Below are positions 46,427 to 58,195 of a stretch of 64,000 nt of DNA, piece by piece (the stretch's first letter is position 1; every line of letters starts with the position of its first letter). The translations under genes and the position numbers were made by a program. The DNA comes from Paramecium octaurelia (Eukaryota; Ciliophora; Oligohymenophorea; Peniculida; Parameciidae). The notes under the pieces are model-generated. The model had not been told where the DNA came from. It ran no database searches and saw only the letters and a list, made by a program, of their open reading frames with translations. The stretch is from NCBI GenBank assembly GCA_905182995.1, contig CAJJDP010000063.1, positions 3,846 through 67,845 of the forward strand, in the 5' to 3' direction.

Positions 46427-47439
46427 TCAATTTGAGAATAAAAATTCTGTTGAATCCTATTTTTTTCTGCACTTCTCTTGAAACTCAAACTTTTGAGTGT
46501 TTTTCTACTTCGATGTTTGTGGCTACTACCTAGTATGATGATTTTCCTGCAAATTTATAATTTGTTGTAATGAATTCACTTTTGGTTAACTATTAAATAA
46601 TTAGCCAATTGATTCCTTATTGATAGGAAGAGAATAAGGAGGCATAATCTGTTGAAAATGCTCAAAATGTCTGTTGAAACGATAGAACTCTAGCATTCTA
46701 GTTTATAGGATCTAACACTAGAGTTTACTAATATAATTTACATTACTTCTTTGTAGAGTTCCAGCATTTGTTCTTTGGAATATTGGACATCTTCTTTGTT
46801 CTCGATTAGACTTTTGAGATCCTTCAAGATGAATATAAAGATATCTTTAGATCATAATAGATGAACTTGACAATGTTTGCCAATAAGAGATTAGATTGGA
46901 ATGAGTCAACATTTTCAATAATCTTTTGCATACTCATTCCAATATAGCATTGATTGGATAGAGTAAAGTACAATAGCAGATCTCCATCAACGACTTCTTC
47001 ATGAATAAATATGGTTTGTGATGCCAATTTATAGAGATAATGATAATATTATTGGCAGACTAAACCTAATTTGGAGGAAATTTAATTTGGGGTTTTTATG
47101 TTCAATTGTTTTGAAATCAAGATTTTTGATAATTCTGAACGTCCAACTTAGGAGCTTAGGATGATGTGCAACAGTAATAGGATTTTAAATTTCCTTTACA
47201 AATTGCCTTCCTAATCGCTCTCTTTTTCTACTGCTTCAAATAATGATTATAAAAACAGTTTCTAAGTTATTTTTTATTAATCATACCTTACGTTATTAAC
47301 TTTCAAAGAATGGTCTTAATCTGTTAGAGATTATTTATTGAGATTGAAATTGGTTGTCATTTGAATAAATGTGAAGATCCTTTAAGGCATCAGCAACGGG
47401 TTGCGTGTTGGAGATGTACTCTTTGATTTTATTTATCAT
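46427..47439 (-). CDS. Unknown helical/coiled-coil protein with apparent frameshift
   Basis: Three exons (25- and 29-nt introns) encode about 319 residues. The first two-thirds reads EYISNTQPVADALKDLHIY, KILLLLHIILSSQVGRSELSKILI, FIHEEVVDGDLLLYFTLSNQ and SFQSNLLLANIVKFIYYDLK, then the frame meets TGA. A -1 shift at about 46838-46852 continues in IFILKDLKSLIENKEDVQY and KEQMLELYKE, a 29-nt intron, CQILQTRMLEFYRFNRHF, and a Gln-rich tail. Both parts look coding. Possible causes are a recent indel, an assembly error or ribosomal frameshifting. The stop is 55 bp from eS6, convergent. Confidence 0.65.
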
Positions 47440-47653
47440 ATTATATAATTATATTTTATAAATATTAAATTGGGTTATTACTTAAGTTTTTCTTACGCAC
47501 TTCGATGATTTGTAAGTTATTTGAGGAGAATTCTTGGTTCCAATAATTGTAAATTAATATATTCTCTTAGATTTATGAAGTGAATGATAAAATAAAAATT
47601 CAAATTTGTTTTATCAATAACTTATAGAGTATTTATATTTTTGAAAAATAGAT

Positions 47654-49082
47654 ATGCAATCTCTCTTTGTTAAGTGTTAGAAATGTCAATCAAGACCCGC
47701 CACAATTAAGTGCAATTAATGTAGATATGGGTAAACTTTTCGATTATGTTACTCATGTGATTCCCAAATTCACAATCGATCTGGGCCAATAGATTAGTAA
47801 CATAAAACTGAGATTATACCTTATTAGGGTATCATACCTTAATTCAAAATTTAGAAATGTACTAGAAAAGCTAAGGTTTTGTTCCCGTTCCTCAGAAAAA
47901 TGATCAGAGAAATTCTTTCAAAAAAAATGAAATCAAACCCACAGGCCAGGTCCCAACTAAGGATTATTTGAGCAACGATTCTAAAAAATAAGATTACTCT
48001 AAAACATTTGATGTCAATCGCGTCAACAATAAACATGACTATCTGGAGAAAAAGATCGATAGTAATGATAAGAGAGTTGATTAGTAATATATATCAGGCG
48101 ATAAAAGGCCCTATTCATCAAACTAGAAATTCAATCAGGATCATGATAGAGGATCTTAATCAATTATTAATTAATTAAAGGAGGAACAACAATAAACAGA
48201 AAGATTGAGAGCTGAGTTGTAGATGGCAAAAGATAAGGAGAAGGAATTATAAAGAAAATTGTAAGATCTTAAAACATATATTTGTAGATAAAAAGTTGAG
48301 TAAGACTAAGAATAAAGATCAAAGGATGACAAATTAAAAATTCAATAATTGACAGATGAAAATAGAAATCTTAACAATAAAATCAATTAAGCAAACAAGC
48401 AGTTATAAGATGAGGTTAATAAAGTTAAAAAATAATAATAAGATTAAATTAAAAAGTTGGAATAAGCATTAAAGGAGAAAACAGAAGAGTTAGAAAATAT
48501 TGCTTAAGATTATAATTTAGTATTTAGACATATAAACTCTTTAGGAAGAAATTCAATCCATGATAGAATAACTGTAATAGGAGTCATAAATGAAAGATCA
48601 AATTATAGAATAATTGCAGCAATAATTATAAGACAACTAAGAAGCTTTTCATGAATTATAAGATAAGTTGGCAAGCAGTTCAAAGCAGAAACAACAGTCA
48701 TCAAATAAGAAGTCAGTCAAGAGTTAAGACAATGAAAAAGATGACGTCATATAAGAATTAGGTTAATAATTAGAAGCTAAAGATGAGGAAATTCGCAAAT
48801 TGGAAGGTTAGCAATTTGTTTAAAAATAGATTTAATTGAAAACTTCAAACAACTCTATCAACATATGAGTGATGAAAAACAATAATTATAAGAGGAAGTC
48901 GATAAATTAGCAAATGAAAACAATCAATTCAGGGAAATCTTTAGTGTATTTTTTAATCATAATAATAGCAAAACTTACATCTATTTGGAATTGATCCCGA
49001 GTAATTAAATGAAGAAGGAGAGGAAGGAGAAAATGAATATCCTGAAAAAATTGCAGAAGAGAATGACGAGTAAAATGATTGA
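47654..49082 (+). CDS. B-box zinc-finger protein with long coiled coil
   Basis: 443 residues, five exons (26, 25, 23, 23 nt introns). The N-terminus is a B-box-like finger: KCQKCQSRPATIKCNQC, then FRLCYSCDSQIHNR with a following His. A Lys/Asp-rich linker leads to about 280 residues of Gln/Glu/Lys coiled coil (QTERLRAELQMAKDKEKEL, KLEQALKEKTEELEN and similar). The end is acidic (LNEEGEEGENEYPE). The pattern matches a common ciliate class with unknown function, perhaps cytoskeletal. Glutamine codons are almost all TAA/TAG, so standard-code translation fragments it. Confidence 0.85.
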
Positions 49083-49777
49083 TTTTTATTAAACAAACGA
49101 ATAGAATTTGATAAATTCAATCTCAAAAGTTAAATTAATTTTAATTTCATATTTTATGTCTCTCTAGTATATCTCTATAAATTAACATTTTAGGAGAGTA
49201 CTACCTAATCATAATTATAGATGCTAACCTATTTTATCACCAATCAATAGATCCAGCAAAATTTAGATTATAAATTTGCAATAATTGAATTAAGAAAACT
49301 CTAAACTAAAAATCTGTTGCATACTGATATTTAAACTTTCTAATTATCTCAATTTTTACATGTCATTCAAAATCAGCAGAATATTAGGACATTATTAATA
49401 TGATTAATAGAATTATCTTTTATTTATGATTAAAATTTGGAATTGAAGTAATGTTCAAAATAATTATTTATTCAACCATTTTTCCTAATGTTAAATCTAC
49501 TTATTTCACATAAATTCTATTTCTACTTAAATGATAATAGAAAGCAAAAGATTAGGATTAATAATTTAGAATCATATACCTGCAAATAATGAATTAAAGG
49601 GAAAATTAGGGAAATTGATTTAAGAACAGGAATATCCATGAGATTTATATTATTTAAGAAATGTTTTAAGACATTGAAATGAGATAATAGTTTAATAATA
49701 TTAAAAGCCTAAATATTGCAGAGACTAATTATGAATATCTTATCCATCTAGTAGTATATAGAGACAATTGAAATGAG

Positions 49778-49816
<39 letters not shown>

Positions 49817-50145
49817 TACCATGTCAAGAGAAGAGAAAACAAAATAGAATAAATCAAACTAATTTATCCAATTTAACTTCTTTTAGCTCTTCTATCTTCT
49901 CTTTATTCGCCTCCTCCATTTTTTACTTCATATAAAACTTGTTAGTTTTTTATTAAATGTATTAACATTTTAATTTAAATGATCTTTAATTAAATGCTTA
50001 TAAGTAGCTCTCTTTGCATGTTTTTTACATTAAAACCCAGCTTTTCTTAAATGAATATTTATAACTATAAATTGAATATTTGAGAGTTGTTTTTTCTGTT
50101 GATATTTATAATTATGCGTTTTTATTATTAAAATATTTGATCAAG
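49083..50145. other. Long intergenic region
   Basis: About 1 kb, AT-rich, with a perfect TTA microsatellite at 49781-49815. A minus-strand frame around 49890-50030 encodes about 68 residues (QKTCKESYLQAFNQRSFKLKC, then a Lys/Glu-rich helix MEEANKEKIEELKE), which might be a small gene but lacks support. The remainder has no protein-like frame. Confidence 0.5.
49781..49815. repeat. (TTA)n microsatellite
   Basis: About 35 bp of uninterrupted TTA/ATT trinucleotide repeat in an intergenic region. On the minus strand it would read as TAA units. Confidence 0.9.
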
Positions 50146-51648
50146 ATGAGCATTATGTTTGATAAGCTATTTCAGCAATTCGCGAAATTTTATGAGAGCT
50201 TTAACCCTTCCTATTTTATAATTGCAGTAGTTGCTTTTTCTTAGGGAGTATAACACTTAGCTGATTTATCAATAAACTATATGCTTAAGGATGATTTTGG
50301 ATTATCTCCAGCTATGATGGGGCTCTATTTGAGTTACACAACAACTCCTTGGATAGTAAAACCATTTTGGGGTTTAATAACAGATTCGAAGCCTTTATTT
50401 GGTTATAGAAGAAAATCCTACATAATCCTGTTTGGGATATTTGATGCATTAGGTTGGATTGCTTTATCTAAATATGGAACTGATAATTTATACTCTGCCC
50501 TTTTATTATTGTTTTTGATATAGTTGTCAACCTGTTTCGTGAATGTTGTCGGAGAAGCTATTCTAGTAGAAGTTGCTGCTTAAGCCTCAAGATAGTAAAC
50601 AAATTTCTAACATGGAGCATCTAAGAATGTTTCAATATTCTTTGGAGTTCGAGCATTCGGAACACTAATAAGTGCATTCTTTTCTGGAGCATTATTACAC
50701 TATTTCACAAAATAAGAAATATTTATGATGACAGCTGCATTTCCTTCACTATTGGTTTTGGTTTCATTCTTTTATGTTGAAGAGAAGGTTGATCCTAGAG
50801 CTTTGGATTAGAATGACAGAAGAAACAACACTATGTAATGTATCAAAGACTTTTGGACATTCTTTTAAAACCCCTTAATTTACAAGTATTATAATAATAG
50901 ATTCAAGGCCAGTTGCATTGATATTTTGCTTTATGATGGCTCCTTCAAGTTCGACTATCATGTTCTTTTTCTACACTCAAGTTTTGGGCTTTGAACCTTC
51001 CTTCCTAGGATAATTAAAGTTTGTCTATGCATTGTCTACCATTTTGGGAGTGCTTCTTTATAACAACTATCTGAAAGATGTCCCGTTCAAAAAGATATTC
51101 ATCACTACTACCATCCTTTATTATTTCTGTTATCAATCAATGATCATCCTTGTAACCAGAAAAAACGTTGAATGGGGTATAAATGACAAGTTCTTCTGTC
51201 TTGGAGATTCAGTAATGTTATAATTGGTAGGTGAATTGAATTTGATGCCCATATTGGTCTTAGCCTGTAGGATGTGTCCAAAGAATATTGAAGCTACTAT
51301 GTATGCTATGTTGATGAGTACAATCAATTTTGGTAATCTATTATATTTGAAAATAAAGGATCTACATTGGGATCACAATGGGGAGCCCTTTTCCTAATCA
51401 TGTTAGGAGTCAATCAAAATGATTACTCAAAATTATGGCTATTCATTATTGTGACAGGAGTATTCATTTTGATGCCACTTCCTTGGGTTGGTGTTGTATA
51501 AGAAGACAAAATCCTCAAATCAAGAGATTAGTAATTGGAGGAATTTAAATAGAAAGATTGCGAGTCTGACACTGTTTCCACAAGTAACTTAAGATAAGAG
51601 GATGACTAACAATAACTACTTTCAGAAAATGAGCAATAAAAGTCATGA
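50146..51648 (+). CDS. Folate-biopterin transporter family (FBT/BT1) protein
   Basis: 484 residues, three exons (22- and 26-nt introns). It is a multi-span membrane protein with the FBT signature early in the sequence: DDFGLSPAMMGLYLSYTTTPWIVKPFWGLITDSKPLFGYRRKSY; later it has FGVRAFGTLISAFFSGALL, VALIFCFMMAPSSSTIMFFFY and LGSQWGALFLIMLGV. About 12 membrane segments are visible; the C-terminus is polar and Gln/Glu-rich. The family moves folates, biopterin or S-adenosylmethionine across membranes in protists and plants; the substrate here is unknown. Confidence 0.92.
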
Positions 51649-52339
51649 AAAATATATAGAATACAAATATTAATTATTATTTTTCTCCTTTTCATTATAA
51701 CTGATGAAAACTAGTTTAGCTTGTATTATAAATTTATAATTTTCATAGTACTATTTCTATATGATTTTGCTGATTGTTGTGATAAATGTATTATTTTTAA
51801 TAAAATCTTGTATAAGGAAGATCAAAAAATAATTATGTTATTTCTTTTAAGAATGTATCGTGGTACAAAATTGGAATTTAAGAAACAGCTGGAAATAGAG
51901 CATGAAAATTATATATTTTGCATTTAATATTGATCATTAATTTAATACATAAAATTAATCTTTTGGATTTAAATACTAATCTAAAATTATTGAGATTTTT
52001 TTGTATATCAAATAAGATTTTCATTTATATTATAATTATAAAAGATATTAAAGTCTTAATTAGATTCTATGTAATTCATCTAGCTTCTTTCTTTCTTGAG
52101 CCCACAAGAATAACTTGGGAAATTTTATTATAAATTCATAAAAATGATTAGATGACATAATTAATCAAATCAAATTAGATCAAATATCAAAAATTCATTA
52201 TTTGAAATAATTTTATTTGATATATGTAAGGTTTAGAACTTTATTTTTATAAATCATTCTTAATCAGTTTCTTATGTTATAATCAGGCAATTCTGAGGTG
52301 ATGTAAGAACTTTCTCAGTATTACCCTCTGTAGGTCTAA
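51649..52339. other. AT-rich intergenic region
   Basis: TGA-free stretches of up to about 130 codons occur (for example from 51703), but they are rich in Ile/Tyr/Phe/Asn, as expected of AT-rich chance frames, and no exon structure or motif supports them. Confidence 0.5.
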
Positions 52340-52957
52340 TCACTATGATTATAATAAATACATTTATTTGTTTGCTATTTTAGACAGCAAAAGCGTTGTA
52401 TTTCTTTAGGTTTTCCTCGTTAGCATCAAAGATGATTGAGGAGCTCCTGGATCAAGACTTAGTTGATGTTTGAAGAGATGGTTGTCGCTCTCTCGTGTTA
52501 AGAAGTTAAGACTCGACATTCTCTTGAATTAAGATTTTCTTTCGTTTATTTGCAGATTGAGATTTTCATACTGCAATTTTTCCATTTTGTTACGTTCCTC
52601 TTGTAAAATTTTAAAATCATTAAAATCTCTATTAAATTTTATATCTTGAGTTTTGACCACAGAGAACCTTTTCTATACTTTGGTCAAAATCCCTCTCATG
52701 GAGGACATTTTTTCAAATTCTTATTTTCTCCTTCTTTCTTCTCTAATCCCAATGATTTCATCAAGCAAAGCCTTCCTTTATGTCTGATTTTCAAGAAATC
52801 TCAAGGACTAAGATACTTGACGGGGATCAAACGGGTTTTAAAGCATGTCAATGGCCTTTGTGACCATTTGCTTGTTTCGTTTAAGCTTTTACAGTTGAAG
52901 TTTCTATGAAAAATTGTGATTAGTAGAAGAGGTTTGAGTTAAAGAATGTTTGATCAT
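52340..52957 (-). CDS. Unknown basic coiled-coil protein
   Basis: 205 residues, single exon. Polar N-terminus (HSLTQTSSTNHNFSQKLQ), then LQNPFDPRQVSQSLRFLENQTQRKALLDEIIGIREERRRKQEFEKM, which forms a strongly charged helix, and a second helix ILQEERNKMEKLQYENLNLQINERK. The tail is Ser/Leu/Thr-rich. No family is recognised; size and helical charge resemble axonemal or basal-body accessory proteins, a guess only. The last 20 codons could contain a small intron. Confidence 0.65.
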
Positions 52958-53169
52958 TTTATAAATTAATGATTAATTAAAATTCATTAACTTCATATTT
53001 TTATCTAGTTTGCTGAATATACATAGAAAATATCTTAATATTATTTACTAATACGAAAAAAACATGCTGGAAGATGACTACTATTTTATATGATGTGTAT
53101 ATAATTTTGTTTAAGCAAGTATAAATAATTAATTAACAAAGCTTTTTAACGACATTATTAAAAAATAAA

Positions 53170-54042
53170 ATGTCTCAACAACAATCCATCCAGAAATCAG
53201 CCACTTAATCAACTCTTAGAACTTTTACAGATTATGGAGGATAATAACGATTAGTCAACTATGCGAATTTATAAAGGAATCTTTCTCCTTAAGCTGAATT
53301 GTGTCTAGCCAAGGATTACAATTCCAAAATCAATAAATATGTGTATATATCACATGATATTCTAGAAAACAAGAGAGGACTGCATGTACATTGCCCTCTG
53401 AGTGCGATAGTAAAACTATTGAGATGTGCAAGGAAAACTTAAATAAAATTGCAACTCTTTAAAAAAACAATCCTACACTCAAACCAAGCGACCCCATAAC
53501 TCAAGAGAGCAGATCATTAAATGAAAACAAGAGCCATATAATCAAAACTCCTCTGAGTGATGTCGATAATCTATGGAATTTTCATAATAATCCTATTGCT
53601 CCAAGACAAAATCCGAATTCTAAAGTGAATTATCAAACTTAATAATCTGATTGGAAACCTAGTTAAAAATCAATCCAACCAGCTCCTGCAAAAACAAAGG
53701 ATCTTTTTGAAAAAAGAGAACTCAAAGTGGCTGAATCAAAGCCAACAGCCAGGAACCCTATCTTAGAGGATAATTAGACAAAACAATATGGAAAACATGA
53801 ATCATATGGAAAGTCAGATCATTTAGAGTGCAAGAAATTGCTATCAAATGGTTATGGTTAGGAATTGAAATACAAAGAGGATGTAATATTTAAGTATTTA
53901 TGGTTAGAAACATATGGCGTAGAAACCAAATTCATTTTAACTATCCGATAGAACCTTCAATTATTCAACAGTGAATTAAGGTGATTACAGAAAGAAGCCA
54001 TCAGAGTTTGAAAACAAAAATACATTTTTTACTAGAAGATGA
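53170..54042 (+). CDS. Unknown disordered protein
   Basis: 274 residues, three exons (23- and 25-nt introns). Gln/Ser-rich start (MSQQQSIQKSATQSTLRTF), Cys-containing middle (AELCLAKDYNSK, ACTLPSECDSKTIEMCKENL), then a Pro/Asn/Lys-rich stretch and a C-terminal segment with YGKHESYGKSDHLECKKLL and RTFNYSTVNQGDYRKKPSEF. Composition suggests an intrinsically disordered structural or cytoskeletal protein. No domain is recognised. It converges on the next minus-strand gene with 40 bp between stops. Confidence 0.7.
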
Positions 54043-54082
54043 GTAAAATTACATATAACTATTATAAATATCATTATATAAT

Positions 54083-55222
54083 TCATTATTCATAAAGGAG
54101 ACTAATTAACTTTTTTTATTGTTGATCTATTAAATCAATTTTGAAGATATCGTTAAGAATGTCTTTGTAACACTTCAAAATCACGATTAAATCAGCATCG
54201 ATTGATTGAAGAGAGGATGAAAGTGATTGAATCCTTACAAAATTTTCATTCTGTAATGATAAGCAATGCTCTATTTTATTTGAAATCTCTATATTTTAAG
54301 AGTCTTGAGTCTCCTTTAATTTAAGCACGGCATTATTGATCTCGCTATATAGTTGGAAGCAATTACGTGATTTCCTTCGATTGCTAGTGTAAATGCGAAA
54401 TCAAAGCCTTTTAGCTCTCAGTAATTTCTATGTACTATTGTTGCAAATTGTTGGCACTAAATGACATAAACTTTTCATTAAGAGCCTTAATGGTCTTTTC
54501 TAACTTTTAATTGTTAGCAGTATATTGATCTTACACTTCTTTGGTCAATTTAATATAATTGTCCTCGTTAGTTCTGAGTCTCTTCTCCAATGCGGCAATC
54601 TTACTATTGTCAGACACTGCTTATTATGACATGTTGGGAAGAATGGCTAATTAATACTTTGAATTTTACCTGAATGTTATTTGGAGTTTGATCTTCTACC
54701 TTGAGGACTTTTCAATTTATCTTGGGCACTCATAATGCTGACATTATCGTTCTATGGCAATGAGATTTAGCTTTAATTACGGAGTAGTCCACTTGTGTCA
54801 TTATTTGAGTCATCTTTTTTTGCACTCGCTTTATTTCCATTTGGACTGTAAGGACTAGTTTAATTATATTGCAATTTCTGTAGATGTGAATTAAGTTCTG
54901 TCAAGTTGTCCCTATTTTCAAGTCTGTCTTGGAATTCTGTTAATTTGGCTTCAATTGAGATGATGATTTGTTTGAAGACCAGACCACTAACATTATCATC
55001 ATCTTTAAGAGAATTGGCTAATTCAACAATTTCAATTAGACAATTCTATTTAACTTTAGGTTCTATGGGGATAGGTTGGATTATAAGTGGTTTAGAAGTA
55101 TCGAGTCCATTTGATTCATTGGCAATCTCTTTTTTTGAATTGGATGATAGATTTGTAACATTATCCTTTGGTTTTGGAATTGATTTTCCTGGTTTTCTTT
55201 CTGATTGAATTGACGTTTTCAT
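54083..55222 (-). CDS. Unknown coiled-coil protein
   Basis: 364 residues, three exons (23- and 22-nt introns). Lys/Pro/Ser-rich leader, a helix near 75-115 (IEIVELANSLKDDDNVSGLVFKQIIISIEAKLTEFQDRLENRDNLTEL), a Ser/Asn/Gln-rich linker, and a long C-terminal coiled coil (KIAALEKRLRTNEDNYIKLTKEV; NAVLKLKETQDSQNIEISNKIEHCLSLQNENF). It ends with several hydrophobic heptads. No family is recognised; it could be a basal-body or trafficking scaffold. Confidence 0.7.
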
Positions 55223-55323
55223 TTTTAGTTTATTTTTGTTGGAATAAAAATAATAAAATAATAAAATATAAAATATTATTGTTAAATAAAATAACTTAAA
55301 GATAATAAATAAAATAAATTAGT

Positions 55324-56897
55324 TCACAATAAGTCTTCTGTTGTTTCATCCACTTCCTTTATGAAGAATTCCTCGAATAAATTTTTGTCTGAATTGGAAG
55401 GTTTCTTAATAATCCCAAATTAATCTTATTAAGGAGTATATTTGGATGAAGCCATCAATCCCTCATATGGCATAACATCAATGCTTCTATCTAAATGTGC
55501 ACCCAATTGACTAAGAAATTTATTATTGTTGGTGGACTACTAATCATCTCTCATATCTATACTACTTTCAATTTTATCTATGTTTTCTAATTAGTCCTAA
55601 TAAGATAATTTATCTAAATAAATATGAATGAATACTTGATGAAGCACTAAATTAATGTCCAAAACTTCTATCAAGTAATTCTTATTTGGATCCCAACCGA
55701 CTCATCAGTGCTGTACTACTAGTGATTGAATTCATCAATTAAATGAGTCCGTACTACTCCCCATTTCTTTCAATGATATGGATATCACTAAAACTTTTAA
55801 CTAAATCCTCAATCATAATTTCATCATTCCTATCTCCATTTTAACTATTTTATAATTTTTAAATGACATTTCCCCATATATTATCATCTAACCTAAGACT
55901 AGAGTGCAATGATCTATCCTAACAACAATTATTCTAAGCAAAACTTAATTTATTTATAAAAGCCATCACTTCTTTAATAGTACTAATTTGGAAAAATGGA
56001 TGCTACAAAGCAGCATCAACAGTGATTCTCTCACTTTTATTTGGATTCAACATAGCCATAATCAAATTACCTAGTGGCTATTCAAGTGTTTTTAATGATT
56101 CTTAAAATCTCCATTCATTTTAATTACCCAACAGCTCTATAAAATCTGTTAATTCATTTGAATGCAACGGTAATTTTTGGAAAATACATTAATAGGTAAT
56201 GACTCCAATTGCCCAAATGTCAACCTCATTTGAATAACTAGCTTTATGATATATTTCTGGAGCACAATAAAAGATGTTACCCGTTTTTGTCAACATTTCA
56301 ATTTGCTATCCTTTTGATGAGAATCTTCTTGAGACTCCAAAATCAACAATTTTGACATTGGGAGGTTCACTATCCCCATCCAAATTAACTAGTATATTAT
56401 CTGGCTTTAAATCTCTATGGCATATTCCTTTTGAATGGGCGTGCTGAATTCCCAAAAGAAGCTGTTTTATCACAATCTTTAACTCCTCGGGAGTCAGAGG
56501 TCTTTTCTTTATTATGCTTTCCAAACTCGGGAACTTACAGTACTCCATTACTAAATGAGAAGTTTCCATCTTTTCATTGATGTAAAGCTCTATATCCTGA
56601 GCAATGTTTGGATGTTTTAGACATCTTGTATTATTGAATGTGCGTTTAACATTGCTCTGAATCTCTTGATCTCCAGATCTAACTATTTTTACAGCATATG
56701 TCTCTCCTGTGCTTTTCTTCTTTGCTATCTTAACTACGGCATGAGCTCCTTGACCTTTAAATTATATTTAAATTTATACCTAAAGTTTACAGACATTAGT
56801 AATAGTCTTCAAATCGTTTGCATACCTCTGGTTCATCCATCTTAAGAACAGGAGCATCGTCACTAAATTGAATCTACGTTTTTAATCTATTCGCCAT
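55324..56897 (-). CDS. CAMK-like Ser/Thr protein kinase
   Basis: 508 residues, three exons (25- and 22-nt introns). Kinase domain at about 35-300: LGQGAHAVVKIA loop, YAVKIV lysine, HRDLKPDNILV, VDFGVSRRF, YCAPEIYHKASYSNEVDIWAIGVITYQCIFQKLPL and ALQHPFF near the end. The C-terminal 200 residues are Ser/Asp/Asn-rich and disordered with no EF-hands or other recognised domain. All catalytic residues are present. It is tandem with the coiled-coil gene, 101 bp apart. Confidence 0.92.
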
Positions 56898-57720
56898 TAA
56901 AATAAATAAGTTTAATGTTAAGTTAAGTGAAAAATAAAGCCATCATAGTAGACCCTTTATAACTTATAAAACTAATAATTCTGATCTCATCTCCAGCTGG
57001 ATCTAGTTATTCTAATCCTGGGATTAAATCTGGTTGCCAATAACACAGCAGACATATAATTTTATCTATAATCAAAACATCCTTAAATTTCTATAATGTT
57101 GTAATTACAGGCATCTTTTTCAGATGAATATTTAATATATTGAAGATCTTTAGAAAAATAATCATGTGGCATGTGTTCTATTAGTGAATGTAGTCTTCTA
57201 ATCATTGAAAATATGGAAAAAAGAATGGACTTCAATAATATTATGAATTATAGAATAAGGAATCAGTTGAATATATTTAAGAATAACATTAAATAAAATC
57301 ATTTTTTAAGATCACTATAATTGTAATCAAGATTAACTAAAATTAATTTGAAGTTGTAGTTTAATTATAAGCTTCCTTTGATGAATAAGATTTAATTGTA
57401 ATCTACACAGGAATTTGATTCCAAGAAAATTGAAAAATTGAGAGTATAAAAATTGGAAGGACTAATATATCAAATTAAACATTATTTTCTAAATCAATAA
57501 TATAACTTTCTGAAATATTAGTAGAAATACCCAATTACTTAATTAATACTGATTATAAGAAGAAGAAGAATTTAAGAGTGATTTACCATAGCCATACCAA
57601 TCTTAATCAAAGTTCTAAACTTTGACTACCAAAATAAAATAGATTCTACATTACATTTTTATTTCATGTTCTGTTTGTTATTTTATTCATCACATTTTAA
57701 TAGTATGATAATAATTAACT
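56898..57720. other. Intergenic region with decayed-looking frames
   Basis: A plus-strand TGA-free frame of about 150 codons (57140-57590) reads NMEKRMDFNNIMNYRIRNQL and FDSKKIEKLRVQKLEGLIYQIKHYF, while another frame in the same span reads SFFKITIIVIKI and FEVVVQLQASFDEQDLIVIYTGI. Two competing protein-like frames and no ATG-to-TGA gene suggest a decayed gene or chance. Nothing is supported firmly. Confidence 0.45.
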
Positions 57721-58110
57721 TCAAGTTTAAGTGGGTTATTAATCATTACCCCAATTTTTCAAGCTATGATTAGGGTATGTTGAATATTGAAGATCGAATT
57801 CACTCACTTTTTTGAATATACCATTCTTACCTATAATATTTAATATGTTTACCTTGATGAATATTCATCATTCCTTTAAATAGATTTGTATATGCTCCAA
57901 CCATTACACAAACATCTCCTGGAGATATGGCTGACTCGTCCATATCATGTACATTCAAGAAAGCACTGCCAGTCTCATCTGCAATCCAATACTTAGTGAT
58001 TTTCTTTTAAGTCTTAGTGATTTATGATTCAATTTTTTTTAGTACTATGAACCTGATAAAGTGGATTATTTGGCTTACTTGAATTCTAAGTTCTTTTGGG
58101 TTGGGTACAT
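57721..58110 (-). CDS. SOSS complex subunit B (NABP/hSSB-like OB-fold)
   Basis: 113 residues, three exons (26- and 22-nt introns). The OB-fold pattern fits NABP1/2: FIVLKKIESQITKTQKKITKYWIADETGSAFLNVHD, SAISPGDVCVMVGAYTNLFKGMMNIHQGKNGIFKKVSEFDLQY. The family binds single-stranded DNA and acts in DNA-damage response with INTS3. The protein lacks the long Pro-rich tail of animal homologues. The first ATG is 85 bp from the divergent P450 gene. Note that ciliate development involves programmed DNA breaks; any role there is speculation. Confidence 0.85.
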
Positions 58111-58195
58111 ATTTTTGATTTGGTTTTCGAATTTCTGCTTAAAGAGAATGGAATTGAGTTGTTCAAACACCTATTAATTAATCATTTAATTAATT

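Noticed and set aside
49890-50030. Possible small minus-strand gene (QKTCKESYLQAF...).
   Set aside because: Only about 68 codons, no match, no conserved Cys spacing; noted in the intergenic entry but not called.
51703-52110. TGA-free stretch of about 130 codons in the gap after the FBT transporter.
   Set aside because: Residues are dominated by Ile, Tyr, Phe and Asn as expected for AT-rich chance frames with a single stop codon in the code; no domain is visible.
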